Of a stretch of 64,000 nucleotides of DNA, positions 34,206 to 41,624 are shown in pieces (the first letter of the stretch is position 1; each line of letters begins with the position of its first letter). A program made the translations under genes and the position numbers. The notes beneath the pieces are model-generated. The model did no database searches. It worked only from the letters and a program-made list of their open reading frames with translations, and was not told where the DNA came from. The DNA is from Prevotella sp. (GTDB lineage: Bacteria; Bacteroidota; Bacteroidia; Bacteroidales; Dysgonomonadaceae): NCBI GenBank assembly GCA_031285625.1, contig JAITVV010000067.1, positions 39,497 to 103,496 of the forward strand, read 5' to 3'.

Positions 34206-35810
34206 ATGAACAAATTTAAAGCAATAAGTTTTGTTATCATTCCCAGTGCACTTTTTAACTATAGTTGTGGAAAGAGAGAAAGTCAAAACACGACACAGAC
34301 CCGTCCTAACATTATTTATATAATGACAGATGATCACTCATATCAGACAATAAGTGCTTATGGGCATCCTTTATCTAAACTTGCCCCAACACCAAATCTG
34401 GACCGTCTGGCTAATGAAGGAATGCTTTTTCAACAAGCATTTGTAGAGAATTCGCTATCCACACCCAGCCGGGCCTGCCTTATGACAGGGTTATATAGTC
34501 ATCAAAATGGTCAACGACAATTAGGGACGGGAATTGATTCTACCAAAACATTCTTTTCGGAGCTTTTACAAGAAGCAGGATACCAGACAGCAGTGGTAGG
34601 TAAATGGCATATGCAGTGTGAACCTAAAGGTTTTGATTACTATAAAATATTATGGGACCAGGGAGAATATTACAATCCTGAATTTAGAAGCAAAGATACA
34701 AATGGTAAATATATAAAAGAAGAAGGGTATGCGTCTACATTGATAACAGATCACTCAATAGACTTTCTTGAACATAGAGATAAAGATAAACCTTTTTGCC
34801 TATTGGTTCATCATAAAGCGCCACACCGCAACTGGATGCCTGAGCCACAATATCTGGATCTGTATGAAGATATTGAGTTCCCGGTTCCTGCTACTTTCAA
34901 AGACAATTATTCTACCCGCTGCTCGCCTGCTCATACACAGGATATGACTATAGACAAAACAATGACACTTATATATGATCTAAAAGTTCAGGAATTAAAG
35001 GATACACCTCCATATGATAAAGAATGGAATATAGAAAGCCTACAGTATTCTTTTGACAGAATGACCCCTGAGCAACTGGACTCATGGAATAAATCATACC
35101 ATCCTAAGAATCAAAAGTTCATAGATCAAAAGCTGAAAGGAGACGATCTCCTGAACTGGAAATTCCAACGATATCTCAAAGATTACCTACGTTGTATAAA
35201 GAGTATCGACGATCAGGTAGGAAGGATAATATCTTATCTTGAAGAGCAAGGCTTGATGGATAATACCATCATAATTTATACTTCCGATCAGGGCTTCTAC
35301 ATGGGGGAGCATGGTTGGTTCGACAAACGGTTTATGTATGAAGAATCTTTCCGCACCCCTTTACTTATACGTTATCCAAAAGCAATAAAAGCCGGAACAA
35401 AGACAGATGCTCTCGTACAGAATATAGACTATGCACCGACTATCCTTTCACTGGCAGGCGTAGAAAAGCCTAAAGAAATGAGCGGCACATCGCTAGAAGC
35501 ACTATTTGGAGGAAATAAACCTGCCGACTGGAGGACTAGTCTCTATTATCATTATTACGATTATCCGGCTATACATAGTGTACGCCGACACGACGGTGTA
35601 CGTACCGATCGCTATAAGCTCATTCACTTTTATGGGAAAGGCGAAATGGCAAATGATGAAGATATTGATTGTAATGAATTGTACGACTTACAAACTGACC
35701 CTAATGAACTGAACAACCTATATGGGAAAGCTGGGTATGAAAAAATAACTGCTGAACTGCAAACCGCATTAGATAAATACAGGATAGATCTCAAAGTAGA
35801 TGAATATTAG
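34206..35810 (+). CDS. Sulfatase (S1 family, Ser-type), probable lipoprotein
   Basis: A 534-residue arylsulfatase-fold enzyme. The N-terminus is hydrophobic and ends 'LFNYSCGKRE', compatible with a lipoprotein. Metal ligands start at 'MTDDH' (Asp42-Asp43). The formylglycine motif is 'STPSRACLMTG' with Ser85, so activation needs an anaerobic radical-SAM sulfatase-maturating enzyme, not the aerobic FGE. A late metal site is 'YTSDQGFYMGEHGW'. Family S1 enzymes desulfate glycans, in gut bacteria often glycosaminoglycans, fucans or mucin. There is no neighbouring lyase or glycosidase to point to the glycan. Single gene, with a 488-bp noncoding stretch after it. Confidence 0.93.
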   Translation: MNKFKAISFVIIPSALFNYSCGKRESQNTTQTRPNIIYIMTDDHSYQTISAYGHPLSKLAPTPNLDRLANEGMLFQQAFVENSLSTPSRACLMTGLYSHQNGQRQLGTGIDSTKTFFSELLQEAGYQTAVVGKWHMQCEPKGFDYYKILWDQGEYYNPEFRSKDTNGKYIKEEGYASTLITDHSIDFLEHRDKDKPFCLLVHHKAPHRNWMPEPQYLDLYEDIEFPVPATFKDNYSTRCSPAHTQDMTIDKTMTLIYDLKVQELKDTPPYDKEWNIESLQYSFDRMTPEQLDSWNKSYHPKNQKFIDQKLKGDDLLNWKFQRYLKDYLRCIKSIDDQVGRIISYLEEQGLMDNTIIIYTSDQGFYMGEHGWFDKRFMYEESFRTPLLIRYPKAIKAGTKTDALVQNIDYAPTILSLAGVEKPKEMSGTSLEALFGGNKPADWRTSLYYHYYDYPAIHSVRRHDGVRTDRYKLIHFYGKGEMANDEDIDCNELYDLQTDPNELNNLYGKAGYEKITAELQTALDKYRIDLKVDEY

Positions 35811-35819
35811 TGGTTATAA

Positions 35820-35901
35820 AAAGAAAAAGGTTGTCATCACGACAACCAATCTTCATTGTTAACCTTAAATCTAATACCATGAAAAACACAGTACAAAGAT
35901 A
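35820..35901 (-). ncRNA. Candidate ~70-nt small RNA with own promoter and terminator
   Basis: Read on the minus strand: -33-like GTTG (35921-35924), 19 bp, perfect -7 box TATCTTTG (35894-35901), then the 62-bp repeat unit. That unit ends in the hairpin GGTTGTC-GTGAT-GACAACC (35829-35847), followed by TTTTTCTTTTT. The expected transcript runs from about 35887 to about 35820. Unproven; the alternative is a plain terminator for read-through from the helicase gene. Confidence 0.4.
35829..35890. repeat. Hairpin repeat, copy 1
   Basis: 62-bp unit identical to 36100-36161 except for one base (c/t just before the ATG). It contains the 7-bp inverted repeat GGTTGTC/GACAACC and a conserved TTAACCTTAAATCTAATAC tract. 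The left flank in both copies is an A-rich run, which on the minus strand is a U-tract after the hairpin. Confidence 0.85.
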
Positions 35902-36099
35902 TAATATATTTTATGTTATACAACATATTTACCTGATAAAATTATGTTACTTAGCACAATTTAACTATTCTATAATCATAAATAACTGATTATCAATATT
36001 CATAAATATACCTTATTACACATAGTCTTTGCCTATGATTTTAAAAGCTACTATTAGCAAAATTCCAGATAACTGAAGAGCATTAAATAAAAAAGAAAA

Positions 36100-36161
36100 G
36101 GTTGTCATCACGACAACCAATCTTCATTGTTAACCTTAAATCTAATACTATGAAAAACACA
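36100..36161. repeat. Hairpin repeat, copy 2
   Basis: Second copy, 271 bp from the first. The hairpin is at 36100-36118, and followed on the minus strand by CTTTTCTTTTTT, so it should terminate transcripts of the helicase gene ending at 36300. It lacks the promoter box found beside copy 1. Confidence 0.85.
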
Positions 36162-36299
36162 TAATATTAACGTGGCTTCAGTGAAAATAGTTCACTAAAG
36201 GAATGTTAAAAAAGGCAAAACTACCTGATGATTAGTTAATTATAATTTCACATAGCTCAGATCTGTTTCCTACACTGAGTTTGGCTATATCCCAGTTGG

Positions 36300-39200
36300 C
36301 TATATCTCTATTACTTTCCCTAAAGTAATGTAACAAACATATCCTTTCACATCGGTATATCCCATCTTACGAATCTGATCGGCATAATACTTTACCTGAC
36401 GAATATACTTTCTGTCTTCTTTCTCTCCGAATTTATAGTCAATCACAATAACCGCTCCATCTTTTATCATCACACGGTCAGGACGGATAAAGTTGCCTTT
36501 AGGCTGTAATATCTGGATTTCATTTAATACTTTATACTGTCCTGAATACCATGGTGCGACAACAGGGTCAGATAAGTAATTATAAAGCAATACTTTCAGT
36601 TCATTCTTCTGATCTGTAGTTATATCTCCTGAGATATGGTACGCTTCGATAGCGTTATCAATGTCCTCTACCCTCTCTATACGGCTTACCACTTCGTGCA
36701 TCAGTGTACCGTAATCCCTTTGCCCCGTATCAGTAAAATAGTACTTATTCTTTAGTAATAACTTTACCCGTTCGTCATATGGTATGCTCGACAGACTATC
36801 TACACTTATCTCTTGTACAGATGATTTCTTCTCTTGCTTAACCGGTCGGTATCCCTGCCCTACTTCAAAGACAGCACCGTCAAAATATTGATGCAGATTA
36901 AGATGCGACTTCTCATTATCATCTTGATGAGCTGATAAATGAATTGTACTCCAAAGCAATGACGATATATTATTTATTTCTTCCTTTTTTGGCTTAGGAG
37001 CAAAAGCGATCAATTCATTTTTAGCGCGTGTGAATGCGACATACAGTATATTTATATTGTCAATAAAAGCATGTAGTTTTTCATCAAAATATTCATAAGC
37101 AAAGATTGTATTTACCAACTTTTGAGAATATCTGACAGGCACCAGATGCATCTTATTGAATGGTTCTATTTTAGGATGGCACCAAAGAATCGTTGTATGC
37201 TTATGATCTATTTCCCAGTTGCAGAAAGGGATTAACACAACGTTAAAGCCCAATCCTTTAGATTTGTGAATAGTCATGATCTTGATTGCATCCTGCCCAT
37301 CAGGAGTAAAGATCGTTTTGGTTACCCCTGTCTCATCCCACCACTTCAAAAAAGCATCGAGATCGGATGAATTACGAATAGTAAAATCAAGCACCATATC
37401 AAGAAATGACTGAATATACACCTGCTCGTTTTCCTCCATAGAATTATGGAAGAGGTCGAATATTTCTTCTGTCATTTCATACAGGGGAAGCTCACTTATC
37501 CGTTTCAGGCTATTAGCAATATCTTCCGGAAGGTCTTCCTTTGCAGAAAAATATTTTAGTAAGGCTTCTTCTGCACTGATCTGGTTATTATATTTAAAAT
37601 ATTCATACACAGCCAATGCCTTCAAAGATATATCCAGCGGATTATGAAGATATTTTAATATGGCAATAACCAGCTTAATACTTTTAGAGTTACTTACAAA
37701 TAAAGCCTCATCCGAAATTATATCATAGCGGTATTGAGTACCTGTATATTGACTCTTATATTCCAATAAGCAGTTAGCGACCTCAGCCCCCTCTTTTTTT
37801 GTCCGCACCAGGATTGTAATGTCTTTCAGTCCGTAGCCTTTATCCTGCAATACTTCTATCTGCTTGGGAAGCTGTTCCAGTACATAGTCTTTCCAGACAT
37901 ATTCCTCTGTATCTACAAATTCAACTTTCACATATCCCTCATTACCCTTATGGCTTTCAGGGATATCCTGCCCTGCTTCATCATAGGCTTTTATTATACG
38001 GGATGTAAATGGCTTTAATCGTGAATTATCAATATCTTCCAACGAACTATTATAAGTATCCTGGAGCAAGCTGGTACCGGATGAAAAGATTGTGTTATTA
38101 AAAGCAATTACATTTTGTGAACTTCGCCAGTTGGTATCTAATGTTTCATGAATAACACCTTCTTTCCTAAAGTCTATATCCAGTTGTTCATCAAGCAGTT
38201 TCCAGTCGGAGTTACGCCAACGGTATATGCTCTGTTTCACATCGCCAACAATAAAATTCCGGTTACCACTACTCAGGCTATCTTTAACTAATGGGAGAAA
38301 ATTCTGCCATTGCATATTCGATGTATCCTGAAATTCATCTATCATATAGTTATTAACCCGCTGGCCTACTTTCTCATAGATAAAAGGTGAATCATTGCCA
38401 TCGATAATGCGATTAAGCAACTCCGTTGTATCCGAGATCAGCATAATATTGTTTTCAGCGCAATATTCCCGTATCTTTTTATCCACATCGCCCAGTATCC
38501 CCAGCCTGAAAAAATAACGGTTTATTTCATAAGCAGTCTGATACATCAGGGAATTATCAAAATGATTGATAATCCCGAAAACAAACATATTCAGATCATT
38601 ATAAGCATCTTCAATCTTATATTTTACCGAAGCCGGAGTTTTGGAGCTATACCAATTTGTAATATCATTTGCCAATGAACGGAAAGCAGCTGTAGGCTCA
38701 TCATTACCGCCATTCGCCCATCTTACAAAACTAAAAAAAGGCGAGTACGAAACACCCTTAAAATCGTCAGGCTTCAACTCGTAGCTTGTCATTATGTTTA
38801 AAGCTTTTTCAGCCATCTGCTGCAACACACTCTCAAAATTCCGGATAATAGGAAAGAGCATATTTTTATAATTAGCCATCAGCTCTTTGTCTGCTATATC
38901 AGCCTGAACAAGATCACTATAAGCTTTAAAATTTTCCTTAAAGATTTCTTGCGATAGGGATTTTATATCATTGCGGATATTCCAGGTCTCTCCATTTTCT
39001 ACTTTCTCTTCAGAGAAACGGATCAGCCAGTCCAGCAGGAGCTTATTGTCGTTGCGCTCCAGATCATACAACATGGAATCTACTGCCTCACCCAGCACCT
39101 TGTTCGTATCCAGCTCTACATTATATCCTCCACCTAAACCGATTTCGCGGGTAAAGGCACGCATTGTTTGCTGAAAGAATTTATCGATGGTACTTACCGA

Positions 39201-39533
39201 AAATGAAGAATAGTCGTGTAAGATACGCGTTAGTATATCACGGGCTTCTTTTCTTACCTGCTCTTCATTGTAGTTCTTTTCATCAGAGAGCATTTTTATG
39301 TAATCCGATCTGTTTCCTACTGCAAGATTAGCCAGTTCATCTATAATCCTGCCTTTCATCTCATCCGTTGCCTTATTGGTAAAGGTCACAGCTAAGATAT
39401 GCTTATAAGCATACGGAGAAGAGAACAACAGGCGCAGATATTCCTCAGTCAGGCGGTGTGTTTTACCGGAGCCTGCTGATGCCTTATATACAAATAAATT
39501 TACTTTATCTTCAAATAGTCCGTGATTTGGCAT
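36300..39533 (-). CDS. UvrD/AddA-like helicase-nuclease
   Basis: A 1077-residue protein from ATG 39533 ('MPNHGLFEDKVNLFVYKASAGSGKT'). A longer frame to 39623 has an unlikely N-terminus lying entirely in the upstream SUI1 gene. SF1 helicase motifs: Walker A 'ASAGSGKT', 'TFTNKATDEMK', Walker B 'DEFQDTS', 'GDVKQSIYRWR', 'LDTNWRSS', and motif V 'MTIHKSKGLGF'. The C-terminal ~200 residues form a PD-(D/E)XK nuclease: 'YGTLMHEVVS', then 'IVIDYKFGE' and 'YIRQVKYYADQ'. This is the AddA/RecB-type architecture for double-strand break repair. Its AddB-like partner is not in the window. The start overlaps the SUI1 gene by 23 bp, so the two are probably translationally coupled. Confidence 0.93.
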   Translation of the reverse strand: MPNHGLFEDKVNLFVYKASAGSGKTHRLTEEYLRLLFSSPYAYKHILAVTFTNKATDEMKGRIIDELANLAVGNRSDYIKMLSDEKNYNEEQVRKEARDILTRILHDYSSFSVSTIDKFFQQTMRAFTREIGLGGGYNVELDTNKVLGEAVDSMLYDLERNDNKLLLDWLIRFSEEKVENGETWNIRNDIKSLSQEIFKENFKAYSDLVQADIADKELMANYKNMLFPIIRNFESVLQQMAEKALNIMTSYELKPDDFKGVSYSPFFSFVRWANGGNDEPTAAFRSLANDITNWYSSKTPASVKYKIEDAYNDLNMFVFGIINHFDNSLMYQTAYEINRYFFRLGILGDVDKKIREYCAENNIMLISDTTELLNRIIDGNDSPFIYEKVGQRVNNYMIDEFQDTSNMQWQNFLPLVKDSLSSGNRNFIVGDVKQSIYRWRNSDWKLLDEQLDIDFRKEGVIHETLDTNWRSSQNVIAFNNTIFSSGTSLLQDTYNSSLEDIDNSRLKPFTSRIIKAYDEAGQDIPESHKGNEGYVKVEFVDTEEYVWKDYVLEQLPKQIEVLQDKGYGLKDITILVRTKKEGAEVANCLLEYKSQYTGTQYRYDIISDEALFVSNSKSIKLVIAILKYLHNPLDISLKALAVYEYFKYNNQISAEEALLKYFSAKEDLPEDIANSLKRISELPLYEMTEEIFDLFHNSMEENEQVYIQSFLDMVLDFTIRNSSDLDAFLKWWDETGVTKTIFTPDGQDAIKIMTIHKSKGLGFNVVLIPFCNWEIDHKHTTILWCHPKIEPFNKMHLVPVRYSQKLVNTIFAYEYFDEKLHAFIDNINILYVAFTRAKNELIAFAPKPKKEEINNISSLLWSTIHLSAHQDDNEKSHLNLHQYFDGAVFEVGQGYRPVKQEKKSSVQEISVDSLSSIPYDERVKLLLKNKYYFTDTGQRDYGTLMHEVVSRIERVEDIDNAIEAYHISGDITTDQKNELKVLLYNYLSDPVVAPWYSGQYKVLNEIQILQPKGNFIRPDRVMIKDGAVIVIDYKFGEKEDRKYIRQVKYYADQIRKMGYTDVKGYVCYITLGKVIEI

Positions 39534-39849
39534 AACCCTCTTTTTGGAGTAATTCCAATATTTTTTTTCTGAAATCGCCTTGTATAATGATCTCCCCATC
39601 TTTAGCCGAACCACCGACACCACATTTTACCTTCAGGAACTTACCTAAAGCTTCCAAGTCTTCACCCGAACCGATAAAACCTGTAATAAGTGTTACAGCT
39701 TTACCTTTCCTGTTACGTTTATCCAACGAAATACGCAATTGCTGTTTCTCCTTGGGCAAAGTATCTTGTTCCTCTTCGTTTTCAGTCTCATATTTAAAAT
39801 CCGGATTTGTGGAATATACCACATTCAGACGATCTTTCCAGTCACTCAT
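39511..39849 (-). CDS. SUI1/eIF1 family translation factor (YciH-like)
   Basis: 112 residues. The C-terminal ~80 residues are a SUI1 domain: 'LRISLDKRNRKGKAVTLITGF' (split by normal substitutions), 'LKVKCGVGGSAKDGEIIIQGDFRKKILELLQKEGY'. The 'GVGGSAKDGEIIIQGD' stretch is diagnostic. YciH-type proteins bind the 30S subunit and discriminate against poor initiation complexes. The first ~35 residues are acidic and probably disordered. It overlaps the helicase start by 23 bp. A -7 box TACTTTTG (minus strand, 39873-39880) with ATTG 21 bp further up gives a short leader. Confidence 0.93.
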   Translation of the reverse strand: MSDWKDRLNVVYSTNPDFKYETENEEEQDTLPKEKQQLRISLDKRNRKGKAVTLITGFIGSGEDLEALGKFLKVKCGVGGSAKDGEIIIQGDFRKKILELLQKEGYAKSRTI

Positions 39850-39872
39850 AATTATAAGATTATTTATTTATA

Positions 39873-39905
39873 CAAAAGTACGGATTATTTAAAAGCCAGC
39901 TCAAT
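39873..39905 (-). promoter_or_regulatory. Promoter of the SUI1-helicase operon
   Basis: Minus strand: ATTG (39902-39905) as -33, 21 bp spacer, TACTTTTG (39873-39880) as -7. The box is 24 bp upstream of the SUI1 ATG. Confidence 0.5.
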
Positions 39906-39974
39906 CTTTTTCATATCTACTTATTACTTTTCAGTCTTATTTTAATAAAACACTTATTTTCTGACTTTTATCGA

Positions 39975-40192
39975 AAAAAGGTGACAAAAGTAACACATTT
40001 TCAACTGTTTTATGCTGTTACCTTTTTCCATACAATAACGCAACTATTCTCCTTTGTCATCCTGAGGGACGAAGGATCTCTTTTATCTTTTCTATAAACA
40101 GATGAATCGTGACGCTTCCTATCGTCAACATGACAAAAGCTAAAAGGTAACAAAAGTGACAGTATTTTATCATTTTTGATTGTTACTTTTTT
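39975..40192. repeat. Composite palindromic intergenic element
   Basis: Two imperfect hairpins with AAAAAGGTgACA / TGTTACCTTTTT-type arms (39975-40027 and 40142-40192) flank a degenerate palindrome. That palindrome has a left arm with GTCATCCTGAGGGACGAAGG (40057-40076) and a right arm ending at about CGTCAACATGACAAAAG (40123-40139). The left arm is of the 'TCATCCTGAG...GAAGGATCT' type scattered in many Bacteroidetes genomes. A half copy of the right arm ('CTCCGTTCAACATGACAG') recurs at about 40282-40299. Looks like remnants of a non-coding palindromic repeat family. I see no gene in 39850-40328. Confidence 0.55.
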
Positions 40193-40328
40193 ATTTTAAC
40201 AGAATAACTATCCATAGTATAAGATAAAAAAACAGAATAAAATTTTGGTAATATCGACTCTAAAGGAACGAGATGTTTGACTCCGTTCAACATGACAGAG
40301 AGAGTAAAAAACACTATTAAATCAATAA

Positions 40329-41507
40329 TCAGATTTTCAGCTTCACTCCAACTTTACCTAACAATGCTGTAATACCAATTGTTACGAATGCAAAAACGAC
40401 GCATTTAACCAATCCTACAGGAGAGGCTGTTATTGCTTCCGGTAGTGTAAATGAAGTCAATATAAAAATAGAATATAATAAATATGGTATCAGGTAACAT
40501 GTCAGAGTCGCTGTTCCTGCCGGTTTTATTATATCAAACCATGATGCTTTTCTCTTCATATCGGCTATCCAGTACATAAACACATAAAACAGGATAGATA
40601 TACTGGTACATATGAATAACCAAGTAGGGGTGGCCTGAATTTTAGATATAATCCAGAAGTAATGCGAAACGAATGCAGCTATAAAGAATACGATACCCGC
40701 ACTTGTAGCTATCATCATTTTTTTATTTATACTCAGGTCAGATTTCGATTGGTTAAATAATAAAGAGATTAGCATTCCACACATCGTAAATGCATGGAAA
40801 CACCCATTACCGGGTATGATTCCATCAAAGCTACCCAGCCAGTGGTTTGAGCCTGCAACGCATAATAATATAAACAGTACAAGAGCAATAAAAAGATAGA
40901 TCCGCCTCTTATTTAAATATAGATAGATTATTGCACACAAAAGGTATGTCCATCCGATAAGTCCCAGAATACCCCACCAGCGAGGTTGGAAAATATCTCC
41001 TTTAGGATCTCTATATATGAAGGCTAGTACAACCAGAATTATTACTCCGATAACCTTTAGAATAGAATAGAAATTCTGTTTCTTCTTATCTTCTGTCTTA
41101 GGATAAAGATTCCATATAAGGAAAAAGCCCAGAAGCATAATAATGGTAAAAAGCGGCTTACCAATAGTTGCTTCCCCGTACTCTGTGTTTACTGTAAACA
41201 TTCCCATAGCCAACAGAGCCACAGACCGTATTAATATATGTTTCAATATAGTGATGTTTGAATCTCCTTTTCTTTTCCTTATCTCAATAGCCAAAGGAAT
41301 AGACATTCCCAAGATGAAAAGAAAGGAAGGAAAAACAATATCCGAAAAGCCAAGCATATCTTCATCCGCAGCGGCATGTTCGAGCCAATGCGGCACACCT
41401 GTAATTGACCACAAATCGTTAACGAAGATCATAAAAAACATGGTAAGGGCCCTATATATGTCAATAGATGCTATACGGGCAGGTTTTGTCACAGTAGCAG
41501 AAGTCAT
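40329..41507 (-). CDS. DUF5009 membrane protein, heparan-alpha-glucosaminide N-acetyltransferase-like
   Basis: A 392-residue inner-membrane protein with ~10-11 membrane segments. The N-terminus 'RIASIDIYRALTMFFMIFVNDLW' and 'HAAADEDMLGFSDIVFPSFLFILGMSI' are characteristic of the NagX/YeiB-like group (HGSNAT family, DUF5009), which is proposed to transfer acetyl groups to amino sugars across the membrane. A conserved His and Asp are in that first segment. It is monocistronic or nearly so: its -7 box (TATCTTTG, minus strand, 41541-41548) lies between it and the terminator of the GH92 gene. Adjacent to an alpha-mannosidase, so glycan uptake or modification is likely. Confidence 0.85.
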   Translation of the reverse strand: MTSATVTKPARIASIDIYRALTMFFMIFVNDLWSITGVPHWLEHAAADEDMLGFSDIVFPSFLFILGMSIPLAIEIRKRKGDSNITILKHILIRSVALLAMGMFTVNTEYGEATIGKPLFTIIMLLGFFLIWNLYPKTEDKKKQNFYSILKVIGVIILVVLAFIYRDPKGDIFQPRWWGILGLIGWTYLLCAIIYLYLNKRRIYLFIALVLFILLCVAGSNHWLGSFDGIIPGNGCFHAFTMCGMLISLLFNQSKSDLSINKKMMIATSAGIVFFIAAFVSHYFWIISKIQATPTWLFICTSISILFYVFMYWIADMKRKASWFDIIKPAGTATLTCYLIPYLLYSIFILTSFTLPEAITASPVGLVKCVVFAFVTIGITALLGKVGVKLKI

Positions 41508-41540
41508 AAATAGTATTTGATATTGGTGTCACAATTACAA

Positions 41541-41548
41541 CAAAGATA
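41541..41548 (-). promoter_or_regulatory. -7 box of the DUF5009 gene
   Basis: TATCTTTG on the minus strand, 34 bp before the ATG and just downstream of the GH92 terminator, so the gene has its own promoter. No clear -33. Confidence 0.45.
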
Positions 41549-41570
41549 TGAAAATCATTCTGGATTAAAA

Positions 41571-41604
41571 AAGAAAAGCGAAAGTGCTACAAAACACTTT
41601 CGCT
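41571..41604 (-). terminator. Terminator of the GH92 gene
   Basis: Minus strand: perfect 10-bp stem AGCGAAAGTG/CACTTTCGCT (41577-41586 with 41595-41604), 8-nt loop, followed by TTTTCTTTTTT. Starts 20 bp after the GH92 stop codon. Confidence 0.92.
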
Positions 41605-41624
41605 CTCCATATATCTATTGCAAA

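Larger units (their letters stand above)
35811..36299. other. Intergenic region holding a duplicated hairpin element
   Basis: 489 bp between the convergent sulfatase and helicase genes. It contains two copies of a 62-bp unit (listed separately), between them about 200 bp of AT-rich sequence without a convincing gene. A 36-codon frame starting at the ATG in copy 1 (35879) is not conserved in copy 2, where the same ATG is followed by a stop after four codons, so it is probably not coding. Confidence 0.6.

Noticed and set aside
35879-35989. 36-codon peptide gene starting in hairpin repeat copy 1
   Set aside because: The second copy of the repeat stops after four codons and the downstream sequence is unrelated, so the frame is not conserved.
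39534-39623. Longer N-terminus for the helicase-nuclease
   Set aside because: The extra 30 residues lie inside the SUI1 coding region and do not resemble AddA N-termini; ATG 39533 places Walker A at a normal distance.
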